Positions 1 to 6,544 of a stretch of DNA of 7,385 bases are shown here, in pieces; within the stretch, counting starts at the first letter, position 1, and each line of letters opens with the position of its first letter. The position numbers and the translations under genes were made by a program. The notes beneath the pieces were generated by a model. It searched no databases and had not been told where the DNA came from. It worked only from the letters and a program-made list of their open reading frames with translations. This DNA is from Paraclostridium ghonii (GTDB lineage Bacteria; Bacillota; Clostridia; Peptostreptococcales; Peptostreptococcaceae). The DNA lies in NCBI RefSeq assembly GCF_023653455.1, contig NZ_JAKEDR010000173.1, positions 1-7,385 of the forward strand, in the 5' to 3' direction.

Positions 1-930
1 ATTTAAATACTCATTAATTTCTTTGCTATTGTTTTTAAGATTGTCTATACAACAAATATGATTATTTATATCATGATAAAGCTTTCTAACTTTCATATGT
101 GATTCTTGAATGCTTAAGTAACGAGCATATTGCATATCTAATTTATTTTTTATTAACTCATTCTGAGATTTTAATTTATTCTCTTTTACTATTTGTCTAA
201 ATAATAATATGATAACAATACTACTAGCCAATACTAGCTTTGGAATTACAAGCTGATCAAAATAAGGCCATTCATCCCGTAATGCTGGTACCGACATCCT
301 CCATTTAAATAACATCTTATTTAGGTTATAATAATCACCTATATTATAAACTCCTAGTGTATATCTTCCAATTATATTGATAGTATTAGCCATTAAAGCG
401 ATAATCAAGTATGTATAATTTCTCTTTTCACTATTAAATAGATTTAAATTATTATTAACATATGTAAATATAACATAAGTAACTATTATTAATATATAGC
501 TATATATCCTTATTTTTACATCTTCAAAATTAGATACTAAAAGAGCTCCTTCTGACGAAATAGAGTCCCCTGTAACTACAATAAATAAAATTCTATATAC
601 AACGTTATTGATCAAGTCGTAATATACATTAAACAAGTAAAAGTAAATTATGTATTTAACGTATCCTATTTTATAAAAATAATTATAATATATTCCCCAG
701 ACAATAAATGCTATAGCATCAACCAAATAATCTATATTATTTGGATAATTTTCCTCTACATTAAATCCCCTAGTTATACGATATATAATATAAATTAATA
801 ATAATAAAATATAAAATATAATTTCTTTATTTTTTTTACCTTCTCTTTTATAAGTTAATATTCCTTTCATTATAATAAAAGGTGTGCATATTGATAAAAC
901 TAATGATAACTCAGACATAAATTTTAGCAT
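1..930 (-). CDS. AgrC-like sensor histidine kinase, GHKL/HPK10 type (3' part beyond left edge)
   Basis: I translated this frame by hand; it stays open for 310 codons from ATG 928-930 to the window edge, so the C-terminal part is missing. About six to seven hydrophobic segments are visible (roughly residues 8-26, 37-52, 68-86, 92-118, 141-158, 172-190 and 227-246), giving a polytopic sensor. A charged linker helix (about 247-284) leads to the H-box, KLYHDINNH, with the presumed phospho-accepting His286 followed by Asp287 and the N-N-H of 289-291. This H-D-x-x-N-H pattern is typical of AgrC/LytS-type kinases partnered with LytTR regulators. The GHKL ATP-binding domain should lie off the left edge. 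The start overlaps the regulator stop by 7 nt, with only a weak GGTG ribosome site, so translational coupling is likely. Ligand unknown; no AgrB or AgrD gene is visible. Confidence 0.88.
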   Translation of the reverse strand, partial: MLKFMSELSLVLSICTPFIIMKGILTYKREGKKNKEIIFYILLLLIYIIYRITRGFNVEENYPNNIDYLVDAIAFIVWGIYYNYFYKIGYVKYIIYFYLFNVYYDLINNVVYRILFIVVTGDSISSEGALLVSNFEDVKIRIYSYILIIVTYVIFTYVNNNLNLFNSEKRNYTYLIIALMANTINIIGRYTLGVYNIGDYYNLNKMLFKWRMSVPALRDEWPYFDQLVIPKLVLASSIVIILLFRQIVKENKLKSQNELIKNKLDMQYARYLSIQESHMKVRKLYHDINNHICCIDNLKNNSKEINEYLN

Positions 931-1637
931 ATTGTATCACCAAGAAATTTAAAAAACCTCTCCTTAACATCTTTATATCTATATCTACTAACAGGTACTT
1001 CTTCTCCACTTTCTAATACTAAAGTATTTGGCTTTATATTTTCTACATAACTTAAATTAACTAGAAAGCTTTTATGACATCTTACAAATTTGTCTAGGTT
1101 TACGTCTTTTTCTATTTTTTCTAGACTATACCTAACATCAAAGTTCTTATTTATTGTATGTATTATCATATCCTTTTTTTGAACTTCTACATACTTTATT
1201 TCATTTGAGTCAATCTTGTATGTATTAGATTTATTCTTTATTAAAATATGGTTGTTTTTATTTATTTCAATATCTTTAATACAAGTTAATATATGTTTTC
1301 TTAATTCTTCTGATTCTATAGGTTTTAACAAATACCTATAAGCCCTGACTTCATATCCTTCTTGCACATAATCTATTAAAGAAGTTATAAATATTATCTC
1401 CATTTTATTATCTACTTCTCTAATCTTTCTTGCAGTATCCATTCCATTTATTTGCTCCATTTGTATATCAAGAAGTAATATATCTATATCTGTTAAGCTT
1501 TCTTCCAGTAACTCTTCTCCAGAACTATATTTTTTTATTTCATATTCTACATTTACATTAGTTAATATATTATCAATGTAGTCTTCTATTAAGAGTTGTG
1601 TTTCTTTTTCATCTTCACAAATCACTATCTCAATCAT
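924..1637 (-). CDS. AgrA-like LytTR-family response regulator
   Basis: This 237-residue cytoplasmic regulator has an N-terminal receiver domain (about 1-120) and a C-terminal LytTR DNA-binding domain (about 131-232). Receiver residues are in place: acidic pocket E8/D9, phospho-accepting Asp57 in LLLDIQM, Thr85 in the FITS strand, and Lys105 in LLKP. The LytTR domain carries the recognisable VRCHKSFLVN stretch (185-194) and VPVSRYRYKDVK near the end. LytTR proteins bind pairs of short direct repeats and usually activate envelope, peptide-signalling or transporter genes. The ATG at 1635-1637 is preceded by an AGGGGG ribosome site about 7 nt upstream. The gene is first in a two-gene operon with the kinase. 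Targets are not shown by the sequence; the neighbouring ABC genes are the obvious candidates. Confidence 0.93.
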   Translation of the reverse strand: MIEIVICEDEKETQLLIEDYIDNILTNVNVEYEIKKYSSGEELLEESLTDIDILLLDIQMEQINGMDTARKIREVDNKMEIIFITSLIDYVQEGYEVRAYRYLLKPIESEELRKHILTCIKDIEINKNNHILIKNKSNTYKIDSNEIKYVEVQKKDMIIHTINKNFDVRYSLEKIEKDVNLDKFVRCHKSFLVNLSYVENIKPNTLVLESGEEVPVSRYRYKDVKERFFKFLGDTIC

Positions 1638-1693
1638 ATTTGCCCCCTTATAATGTCTTATTAATTTACCAAATTAAACCATATTCCATATTT

Positions 1694-1722
1694 ACTATAC
1701 CAAATACAAATAAGTAAAACAA
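1694..1722 (-). promoter_or_regulatory. Putative extended -10 promoter for the response regulator-kinase operon
   Basis: Read on the minus strand, TTGTTT (1717-1722) lies 17 nt before TATAGT (1694-1699), which is directly preceded by TGG, giving the TGn extended -10 element. The -35 is poor (TTG only), but the extended -10 and ideal spacing compensate. It predicts a start near 1687 and a leader of about 50 nt. In the rest of the divergent gap (1638-1834) I found no good promoter for the plus-strand HAD gene. TATAAT at 1754-1759 has no -35 at proper spacing, the nearest TTGTAT being 22 nt upstream. AT-rich DNA gives chance matches, so this is a proposal. Confidence 0.4.
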
Positions 1723-1821
1723 TAATTGTATAGCAATAACTTCTTTTAATATTTATAATAATTATTAAGTTATATATTAAATTAAATGGATATATGTAGT
1801 TTTATATTATTTACATTTTTT

Positions 1822-1827
1822 AGGAGG
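1822..1827 (+). promoter_or_regulatory. Strong ribosome binding site fixing a TTG start
   Basis: AGGAGG ends 7 nt before the TTG at 1835-1837. No ATG or GTG lies at a suitable distance. The family's N-terminus (a few residues, then the DxDGT motif) begins right at this codon, so TTG is the best-supported start for the HAD phosphatase. Confidence 0.85.
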
Positions 1828-1834
1828 TATTGGT

Positions 1835-2635
1835 TTGATAAAAGCTTTAGCAACAGACTTAGATGGTACATTACTGAATGATAATAAAATATCTATTCAT
1901 AATCAAAATGCATTAATAAAATTAAAAGAAAATCAAAACTTACTTATTATATCAACAGGAAGGCCTTATAATGGTGTAAAACCATTAATTGAAAATTATA
2001 ATCTAAATGTTGATTATAGTATTTTATTAAACGGTGCATTAATAATGGACTCTAATGGTAACGTTATAAACCATAAATTTATTCCATTTTCTACAGTAAA
2101 AAAAATTATTAATTCTTTAGATTCCATATATCCTCAAATATCTATAGAAACGGGATATACAACATATGCACTAGGTAGTACTGCGCATAACTTGCCTTAC
2201 GGTGGTAAAAAGATTATAGATTCATTAGATGAGATAAAAAATGAGAATTTATCTTTAATTTCATTGTGTTTTGAAAATATTAAAGAAAATGAAATAGATT
2301 TGATTTGCTCAAAAATCAATACCGAATATCGTGAAAATTGTATAGCCTTTAGAAATACAAAATATATAGATGTTGTGCCTATTGGTTGTTCAAAAGGAAA
2401 TGCAGTAAAATTTGTGTGTGATAAAGAAAATATATCTCCTGAAGATATTTATACAATTGGAGATTCTTTTAATGATGTTTCTATGTTTAAAATAACTGAA
2501 AACTCATTTACTTTTACACATTGTGATGATAAATTAAAATGCCATGTTAGCTATGTAGTTGATTCTGTTGCTGAGTGTATAACAAATCATATGCTAGATG
2601 ATGTGGCTAGTGAATTGAGTCTTCATAATATTTAA
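1835..2635 (+). CDS. Cof-type HAD-IIB family sugar/nucleotide phosphatase
   Basis: This 266-residue protein, normal for the family (about 260-290), is a cytoplasmic Mg2+-dependent phosphohydrolase. All four HAD motifs are visible. Motif I is DLDGTLL, with nucleophile Asp8 and acid/base Asp10. Motif II is STGR (40-43). The motif III Lys is Lys187 in CSKGNAV. Motif IV is GDSFNDVSMF (209-218), with Asp210 and Asp214. The segment between motifs II and III (about 80-185) is the C2B-type cap that sets substrate choice. Family members hydrolyse sugar phosphates, nucleotides, FMN or PLP, and the exact substrate cannot be read here. It stands alone on the plus strand, divergent from the two-component operon and convergent with permease B, so it is probably monocistronic. 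Translation starts at TTG, which may hold expression down. Confidence 0.92.
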   Translation: MIKALATDLDGTLLNDNKISIHNQNALIKLKENQNLLIISTGRPYNGVKPLIENYNLNVDYSILLNGALIMDSNGNVINHKFIPFSTVKKIINSLDSIYPQISIETGYTTYALGSTAHNLPYGGKKIIDSLDEIKNENLSLISLCFENIKENEIDLICSKINTEYRENCIAFRNTKYIDVVPIGCSKGNAVKFVCDKENISPEDIYTIGDSFNDVSMFKITENSFTFTHCDDKLKCHVSYVVDSVAECITNHMLDDVASELSLHNI

Positions 2636-2687
2636 TATATTTTTGTATATTTCCTAGCATAAATTCAATTTTAAAAATGATGATTTT

Positions 2688-2718
2688 AAGGGGTTATGGA
2701 TATATTCCATAACCCTTT
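2688..2718. terminator. Intrinsic terminator in the convergent gap (probably bidirectional)
   Basis: A 13-bp stem (2688-2700 with 2706-2718, one G-T pair) closes a 5-nt loop. Its core is GGGTTATGGA pairing with TCCATAACCC. On the plus strand it lies about 50 nt after the HAD stop and continues into a T-rich tail (TTTCTTATG, then TTTTTC). On the minus strand it lies about 60 nt after the permease B stop and is followed by TTAAAATCATCATTTTT, a weaker U-tract. It therefore probably ends both convergent transcripts. Confidence 0.85.
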
Positions 2719-2777
2719 CTTATGTTTTTCTTATTTTCTAAATGATAATCCTACAAGGAGATTTATACCTTTTCGAA

Positions 2778-5333
2778 TTAATCGTTGGCTTTTATTCCCT
2801 CAATAATACTCATCTTTTTCAAATCTCTACTGCTTGTAGCTACTGCGATTAAACATACAGTCACTGATATAATAAAAAATATTATTGATTCTTTAACTGG
2901 GAATGTAAAAGACATAAAATGCTCTATTCCAAAGTTTTTATAATCAGTATTATTCCTATTTACAAACCAAATTAAGTTTATCATAGATGGAATTAAGGCA
3001 ATTATAAAACTTAATACGGTATATGCCAATGCTTCATAAATAACCATTTTCTTCATATTTCTTACACTCAATCCTATTGCTCTAAGTGTTGAGATTTCTT
3101 TTCTTCTCATAAGTAGACTAGTTCTTATTGTGCAGAAAATATTAACTCCTGCTATTATTAAAACCAATATTATTATTGATATCTGTGATTTAATATAATT
3201 TTCATGAGCTACCTCTCCCTCCTCTTTAAAAGTCAATCTACTGTCAAATTTAGATAAAGATATACTGCTAGAAATTTTTTCTACTTTTTTATTTACAGTT
3301 TTATCATAGGGGTCTTCTAAGTTTATGCCTAACTTATTGTATTTTTGTTCACCAGTAAGGTATTTAGCATGAATGTTAGATGTACTAACCTCAAACTTAC
3401 GACCAGGACCACCATCTCCTTTAAATGCCCAGTCAGGATTTAAGGTCGCACATACTCTTACTTTACTTTCTTTATATACAGTTTTTCCATTTTCTGTAAT
3501 AGGAACTTTTATTGTTATTATATCCCCTACCTTTACATTTTTAAAAACATTTTCATATGTATGATCATCAATTTCATCATAATAATAATTATATACTGCT
3601 ACATTTGGATAACCATTTGTCACTTTTCCGATATCATCTAAACTTCCCTCTTGTACGAAATTTGTTAATGTTTTATTTATATAATCATCTTCATAGAATT
3701 TTAAATTCATTTCATATTCCATTGTATCATTTTCTTGTATTCCATTATACTTTGTAAACTCTTCATTTATCTCATTCTTGTTAAAACTAAAGATGCTACT
3801 TTCTACTTGTACCTTATTTATACTTTTTACACCATCTATATTTTCTATTTTATTTACATCACTATCTGCATATTTTAAATTACTTGCATCTACACCTGCT
3901 CCAAAAAATTCCATTGTTATATCATATTTATTGTATATATCTTCAATTTTACCTGTTACCTCGTCTTGCATACTTGAAAATGTAGTTATAAATATATATC
4001 CTCCTAGTGCAATTGATATCATGGATATAAACGCTCTAGTTTTATTCCTTCCAATATTTTTAAGACCCATAAATCCATAAAATCCAAATATTTTACTTAA
4101 AAGTTTATTTAACCTATGACTTTCTCTATATCTTTTAACCTTATCTGTTTTCTTTGTAGCTTCAATAGGTGATATATTACCTATCTTCCAAGTAGGTATT
4201 ATACAAGAAATAACTACAGAAAATACACCTATTGTTATAGCTTTTATAGTATTTACATTACTTACATATAATTTTGACTCAATACCAGCCTCTTTATATA
4301 GTTGTATATTATGGCTATTAATTCCTATATATGAGAATATCAAACCTAATATTAATCCCAAAATTATACCTACAACCATTATGATTAATGCTTGGTATAT
4401 TATTATGCATCTAACATTTTTCTTACTTGAACCTATTAATCTAAGTAATCCCATTTCTTTTATTGTTTCATTTAATGTGATATTAAAAATATTAAATATG
4501 AAAATTGATGCTGTAATTATAAGTAAAATTTCTGTTTTAAAAGCATCTGCCGCCATATTTGCTTCTATAGCCATTGTTTTTATCATAAGGGGTGAATTTG
4601 GTAAGGAATTATATCTTCCTATATCATTTTTTATCATAAGGTGTTCAGATTCTCCCTTAATATTATTCCAGCCACTCTTTAAACTTAATATACTATTATA
4701 AGTAACTGTATCTGGTGGTATTATGTTATTATTTTCATCATTTCCGTAAGTAAATGCTTCAGGTTCATAAGCATATTCATAATATCCCTTTGGTTTTTGT
4801 ATAACTCCTACAAGTTTAAATTCTTTGTCTACAGTATAAATTTGATTATTTCCTTCTGAGTCTTTATATTCCTTTTTTACTGTAAGATTTATAGTAGAAT
4901 TTAATGTATCAGGTATATTCATTGCTTCTAGAGCCTTTTTTTCCATTACTATTTCATTGTTATTCTCAGGAAGTCTACCTTTTATCAATTTACTGGACTT
5001 ACCTGCTAAGTAATCTTCGTCTGCTGATTTTAGCAAAACAGAATTTCCTTTTTTGTCTACAACACTCCCTAAATTTTGTACTGTAGTAATTTCTGATACA
5101 TTCTCATCATTTTTTAACTTTTCAACACTAGCTAAGTTTAAATCAGTGCATTCTACATGATACCCCCCATAAAGTTTTTCTACTGCGTTTAAATCATTTT
5201 TATTTTGAGAATCTTTCATAACATTCAAGCCAAATATCAAGACTACACCTAATACAACTCCTAATATCAAAAGTGAAGTTCTAAGTTTATTTTTCCTTAG
5301 ATATGATAGTGACATTTTAAAATATATTCCCAT
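2778..5333 (-). CDS. FtsX/MacB-type ABC transporter permease (permease B), duplicated-core form
   Basis: This 851-residue membrane protein has two FtsX-like halves. Likely membrane segments are near 18-38, 265-286, 308-335, 364-381, 433-453, 717-737, 766-790 and 815-832. Large extracytoplasmic domains lie at about 39-264 and 454-716. The cytoplasmic coupling motif of the family occurs once per half: EMGLLRLIGSSKKNV (293-307) and EISTLRAIGLSVRNM (746-760). Each half also ends in a related tail, ISPIEATK (387-394) and MSIIEGIKAND (841-851). Such permeases work with MacB/LolD ATPases by mechanotransmission, exporting peptides, antibiotics or lipids, or acting on envelope proteins. They are not classical channels. 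The ATG is preceded by AAGGAGG 8 nt upstream; Met7 is a less likely start. It is third in an apparent operon after the two small exported proteins (24-nt gap). No ATPase adjoins it within that operon; the nearest is at 6545-7249. Substrate unknown. Confidence 0.92.
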   Translation of the reverse strand: MGIYFKMSLSYLRKNKLRTSLLILGVVLGVVLIFGLNVMKDSQNKNDLNAVEKLYGGYHVECTDLNLASVEKLKNDENVSEITTVQNLGSVVDKKGNSVLLKSADEDYLAGKSSKLIKGRLPENNNEIVMEKKALEAMNIPDTLNSTINLTVKKEYKDSEGNNQIYTVDKEFKLVGVIQKPKGYYEYAYEPEAFTYGNDENNNIIPPDTVTYNSILSLKSGWNNIKGESEHLMIKNDIGRYNSLPNSPLMIKTMAIEANMAADAFKTEILLIITASIFIFNIFNITLNETIKEMGLLRLIGSSKKNVRCIIIYQALIIMVVGIILGLILGLIFSYIGINSHNIQLYKEAGIESKLYVSNVNTIKAITIGVFSVVISCIIPTWKIGNISPIEATKKTDKVKRYRESHRLNKLLSKIFGFYGFMGLKNIGRNKTRAFISMISIALGGYIFITTFSSMQDEVTGKIEDIYNKYDITMEFFGAGVDASNLKYADSDVNKIENIDGVKSINKVQVESSIFSFNKNEINEEFTKYNGIQENDTMEYEMNLKFYEDDYINKTLTNFVQEGSLDDIGKVTNGYPNVAVYNYYYDEIDDHTYENVFKNVKVGDIITIKVPITENGKTVYKESKVRVCATLNPDWAFKGDGGPGRKFEVSTSNIHAKYLTGEQKYNKLGINLEDPYDKTVNKKVEKISSSISLSKFDSRLTFKEEGEVAHENYIKSQISIIILVLIIAGVNIFCTIRTSLLMRRKEISTLRAIGLSVRNMKKMVIYEALAYTVLSFIIALIPSMINLIWFVNRNNTDYKNFGIEHFMSFTFPVKESIIFFIISVTVCLIAVATSSRDLKKMSIIEGIKAND

Positions 5334-5357
5334 AAAATCCCCCTCCTTGTTTATAGC

Positions 5358-5738
5358 TTATTTATCTAAGTAAATTGGCGGATATTTTAAATTTTTAAGT
5401 TCCTTAACATCCGTCAGTTCATGACCATCACTTAAATCATATATTTGTAATAAAACGTGGTTTATGTATAAAGCATAATAATCATCGCTATAGAAATATC
5501 GGTATTCATGTTGAGGATCGTCTTTATAAGATACCTTATAAAGGATGCCCTCGTAACTTGCTATTTTTGCTTTTTCTTTTGTAATTTTACTTACATCATC
5601 TTTTGAAACTCCCTGCTCTTCCATGTATTTATTAATATGTTTTTCAGCCTCCTTCCAAGGTTTAAAGTAATTATCGTATACAAAAAATCCTGTAAATCCT
5701 ATAAGTAACACTAATAAAATAGCTAAATATTTTTTCAT
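5358..5738 (-). CDS. Small membrane-anchored protein, DUF3139-like
   Basis: This 126-residue protein has an N-terminal hydrophobic helix (about 4-21) after MKK, then a charged extracytoplasmic part. It may be an uncleaved signal anchor, as no clear AxA cleavage site or lipobox cysteine is present. The stretch from INKYMEE through the K-I-A-S-Y-E segment to YKDDPQHEYRYFY (71-83) matches my memory of DUF3139, a Firmicutes family of small anchored proteins of unknown function. That match was not confirmed by a search. The ATG is served by AAGGAG, which sits just past the stop codon of the upstream gene (10-nt gap), so the two are translated from one message and probably coupled. Permease B follows after 24 nt. 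By position it is a candidate accessory subunit or substrate-contacting partner of that permease, which is inference only. Confidence 0.82.
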   Translation of the reverse strand: MKKYLAILLVLLIGFTGFFVYDNYFKPWKEAEKHINKYMEEQGVSKDDVSKITKEKAKIASYEGILYKVSYKDDPQHEYRYFYSDDYYALYINHVLLQIYDLSDGHELTDVKELKNLKYPPIYLDK

Positions 5739-5748
5739 ATAAATCTCC

Positions 5749-6333
5749 TTATTTTAATATAAATTCATCGTTAAGTCTTAGTTCTAAAGTCTTAGTTGAC
5801 TTATTCACTTTATTTACTAAAACACGTGTCCCACCCATATTACGAAGTTCTACATTACCCTCACCTTTATTAAATGTTTTTTCAACTTCATTAAAAAATT
5901 CTTTCTCAGCTAATTCAGTATCTGTTAATGACTTAAATATCTTATAAATAGCTTTAACAAATTTATCACTTTCAGCTAATTTTTCATCATTGCTGTATTC
6001 TCTAACACATTGAATCTCTAGTATTTCCTTAGTTTTTTTATCATCTGGCTTCATAGAATAATTTAAAACTTGCTTAGGTTGCTCTTTAGAGTATTCTAAA
6101 TTGCCTAAAGATAATACGAAACTGCCATCTTGTGCTGACTCAACAACCCTAAAGCCACTATCTTTTATAGATTTTGAAATCTTCTTTGAAAAATCTTTCT
6201 TTATTTTAAACACTTCTTGTGTTGTATAAGTTTTTTTATATGTATCAGCTTTATAAGATGCACCTACTCCCATTAAACCCAAACTTACACTTATAGCTAC
6301 TACTATAGCTAGTATAAATTTTTTTACTTTCAT
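5749..6333 (-). CDS. Secreted protein of unknown function, first gene of the permease B operon
   Basis: I do not recognise a family. With the start at ATG 6331-6333 the product is 194 residues: a basic MKVKK, a hydrophobic core (about 6-24), and a plausible signal peptidase I site after VGA (Ala25) or a few residues later. Only one cysteine (109) is present and no lipobox, so it is not a lipoprotein. The mature part is lysine/glutamate-rich and mixed alpha/beta in look. The open frame extends 15 nt further to ATG 6346-6348, but that codon overlaps the GGAGGA sequence that serves as ribosome site for 6333, so the shorter form is preferred. It precedes the DUF3139-like gene by 10 nt and permease B after that. 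Its place suggests an extracytoplasmic partner or cargo of the transporter. Confidence 0.85.
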   Translation of the reverse strand: MKVKKFILAIVVAISVSLGLMGVGASYKADTYKKTYTTQEVFKIKKDFSKKISKSIKDSGFRVVESAQDGSFVLSLGNLEYSKEQPKQVLNYSMKPDDKKTKEILEIQCVREYSNDEKLAESDKFVKAIYKIFKSLTDTELAEKEFFNEVEKTFNKGEGNVELRNMGGTRVLVNKVNKSTKTLELRLNDEFILK

Positions 6334-6340
6334 ACACTTT

Positions 6341-6346
6341 TCCTCC
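6341..6346 (-). promoter_or_regulatory. Ribosome binding site deciding the start of the secreted protein
   Basis: Minus-strand GGAGGA lies 7 nt before ATG 6331-6333. The alternative upstream ATG (6346-6348) overlaps this site and has no Shine-Dalgarno of its own: the DNA before it reads TTATAAATACA. The site therefore selects the downstream Met, which directly begins a classical signal peptide. Confidence 0.8.
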
Positions 6347-6415
6347 ATTGTATTTATAACTCTCAGGTATTAATTAATTGCCTCTTGTATTTCTATACTT
6401 TATAGTTCTTCTAAT

Positions 6416-6467
6416 AAAAAAATAAGGACTTATCTTTTTCTATTAAAAGATAACATCCTTATTTTTT
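6416..6467. terminator. Long two-part bidirectional intrinsic terminator
   Basis: The outer stem pairs AATAAGGA (6421-6428) with TCCTTATT (6456-6463), extendable through A-run/T-run pairing to 6417 and 6467. The inner stem pairs TTATCTTTT (6430-6438) with AAAAGATAA (6445-6453) around a 6-nt loop. Only a 1x2-nt internal loop separates the two. Both strands end in a run of T, so it can stop transcription either way. On the minus strand it lies about 78 nt after the ATPase stop and separates the ATPase transcript from the secreted-protein/permease B operon. Within 6349-6415 I see no convincing -35/-10 pair for the downstream operon, so limited read-through cannot be excluded. Confidence 0.85.
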
Positions 6468-6544
6468 AGTATCAATATATATGCCCCAACTAGTAGGTTA
6501 ATCGACCCAACTGTCAGTATTTCAATTCAATAGTATATATATAT

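Noticed and set aside
1638..1834. LytTR-type direct repeats (GTT-centred, about 21 nt apart) as an autoregulatory site
   Set aside because: GTT-containing half-sites exist on both strands, but none match the consensus well and none fall at the expected spacing, so no operator is claimed. The same check of 6349-6420 was also negative.
2755..2762. AAGGAG-like sequence on the plus strand in the convergent gap
   Set aside because: No start codon or open frame follows at a usable distance; it is probably chance.
4579..4640. Repeated TTTTATCATAAGG about 49 nt apart
   Set aside because: Both copies encode the L-M-I-K stretch of permease B in frame; a chance local codon repeat, not a mobile or regulatory repeat.
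3373..4701. Several plus-strand open frames of 60-106 codons within 3373-3564, 3557-3757, 3778-4080 and 4381-4701
   Set aside because: They are antisense to the intact permease B gene, lack good ribosome sites, and their composition reflects the complement of membrane-protein codons. They are shadows.
4904..5086. Plus-strand open frame of 60 codons
   Set aside because: Antisense to the first extracytoplasmic domain of permease B, with no ribosome site and no recognisable protein features.
6395..6407. Small inverted repeat CTATA-CTT-TATAG upstream of the secreted-protein gene
   Set aside because: Five-base arms in AT-rich DNA are expected by chance, and no regulator is linked to it.
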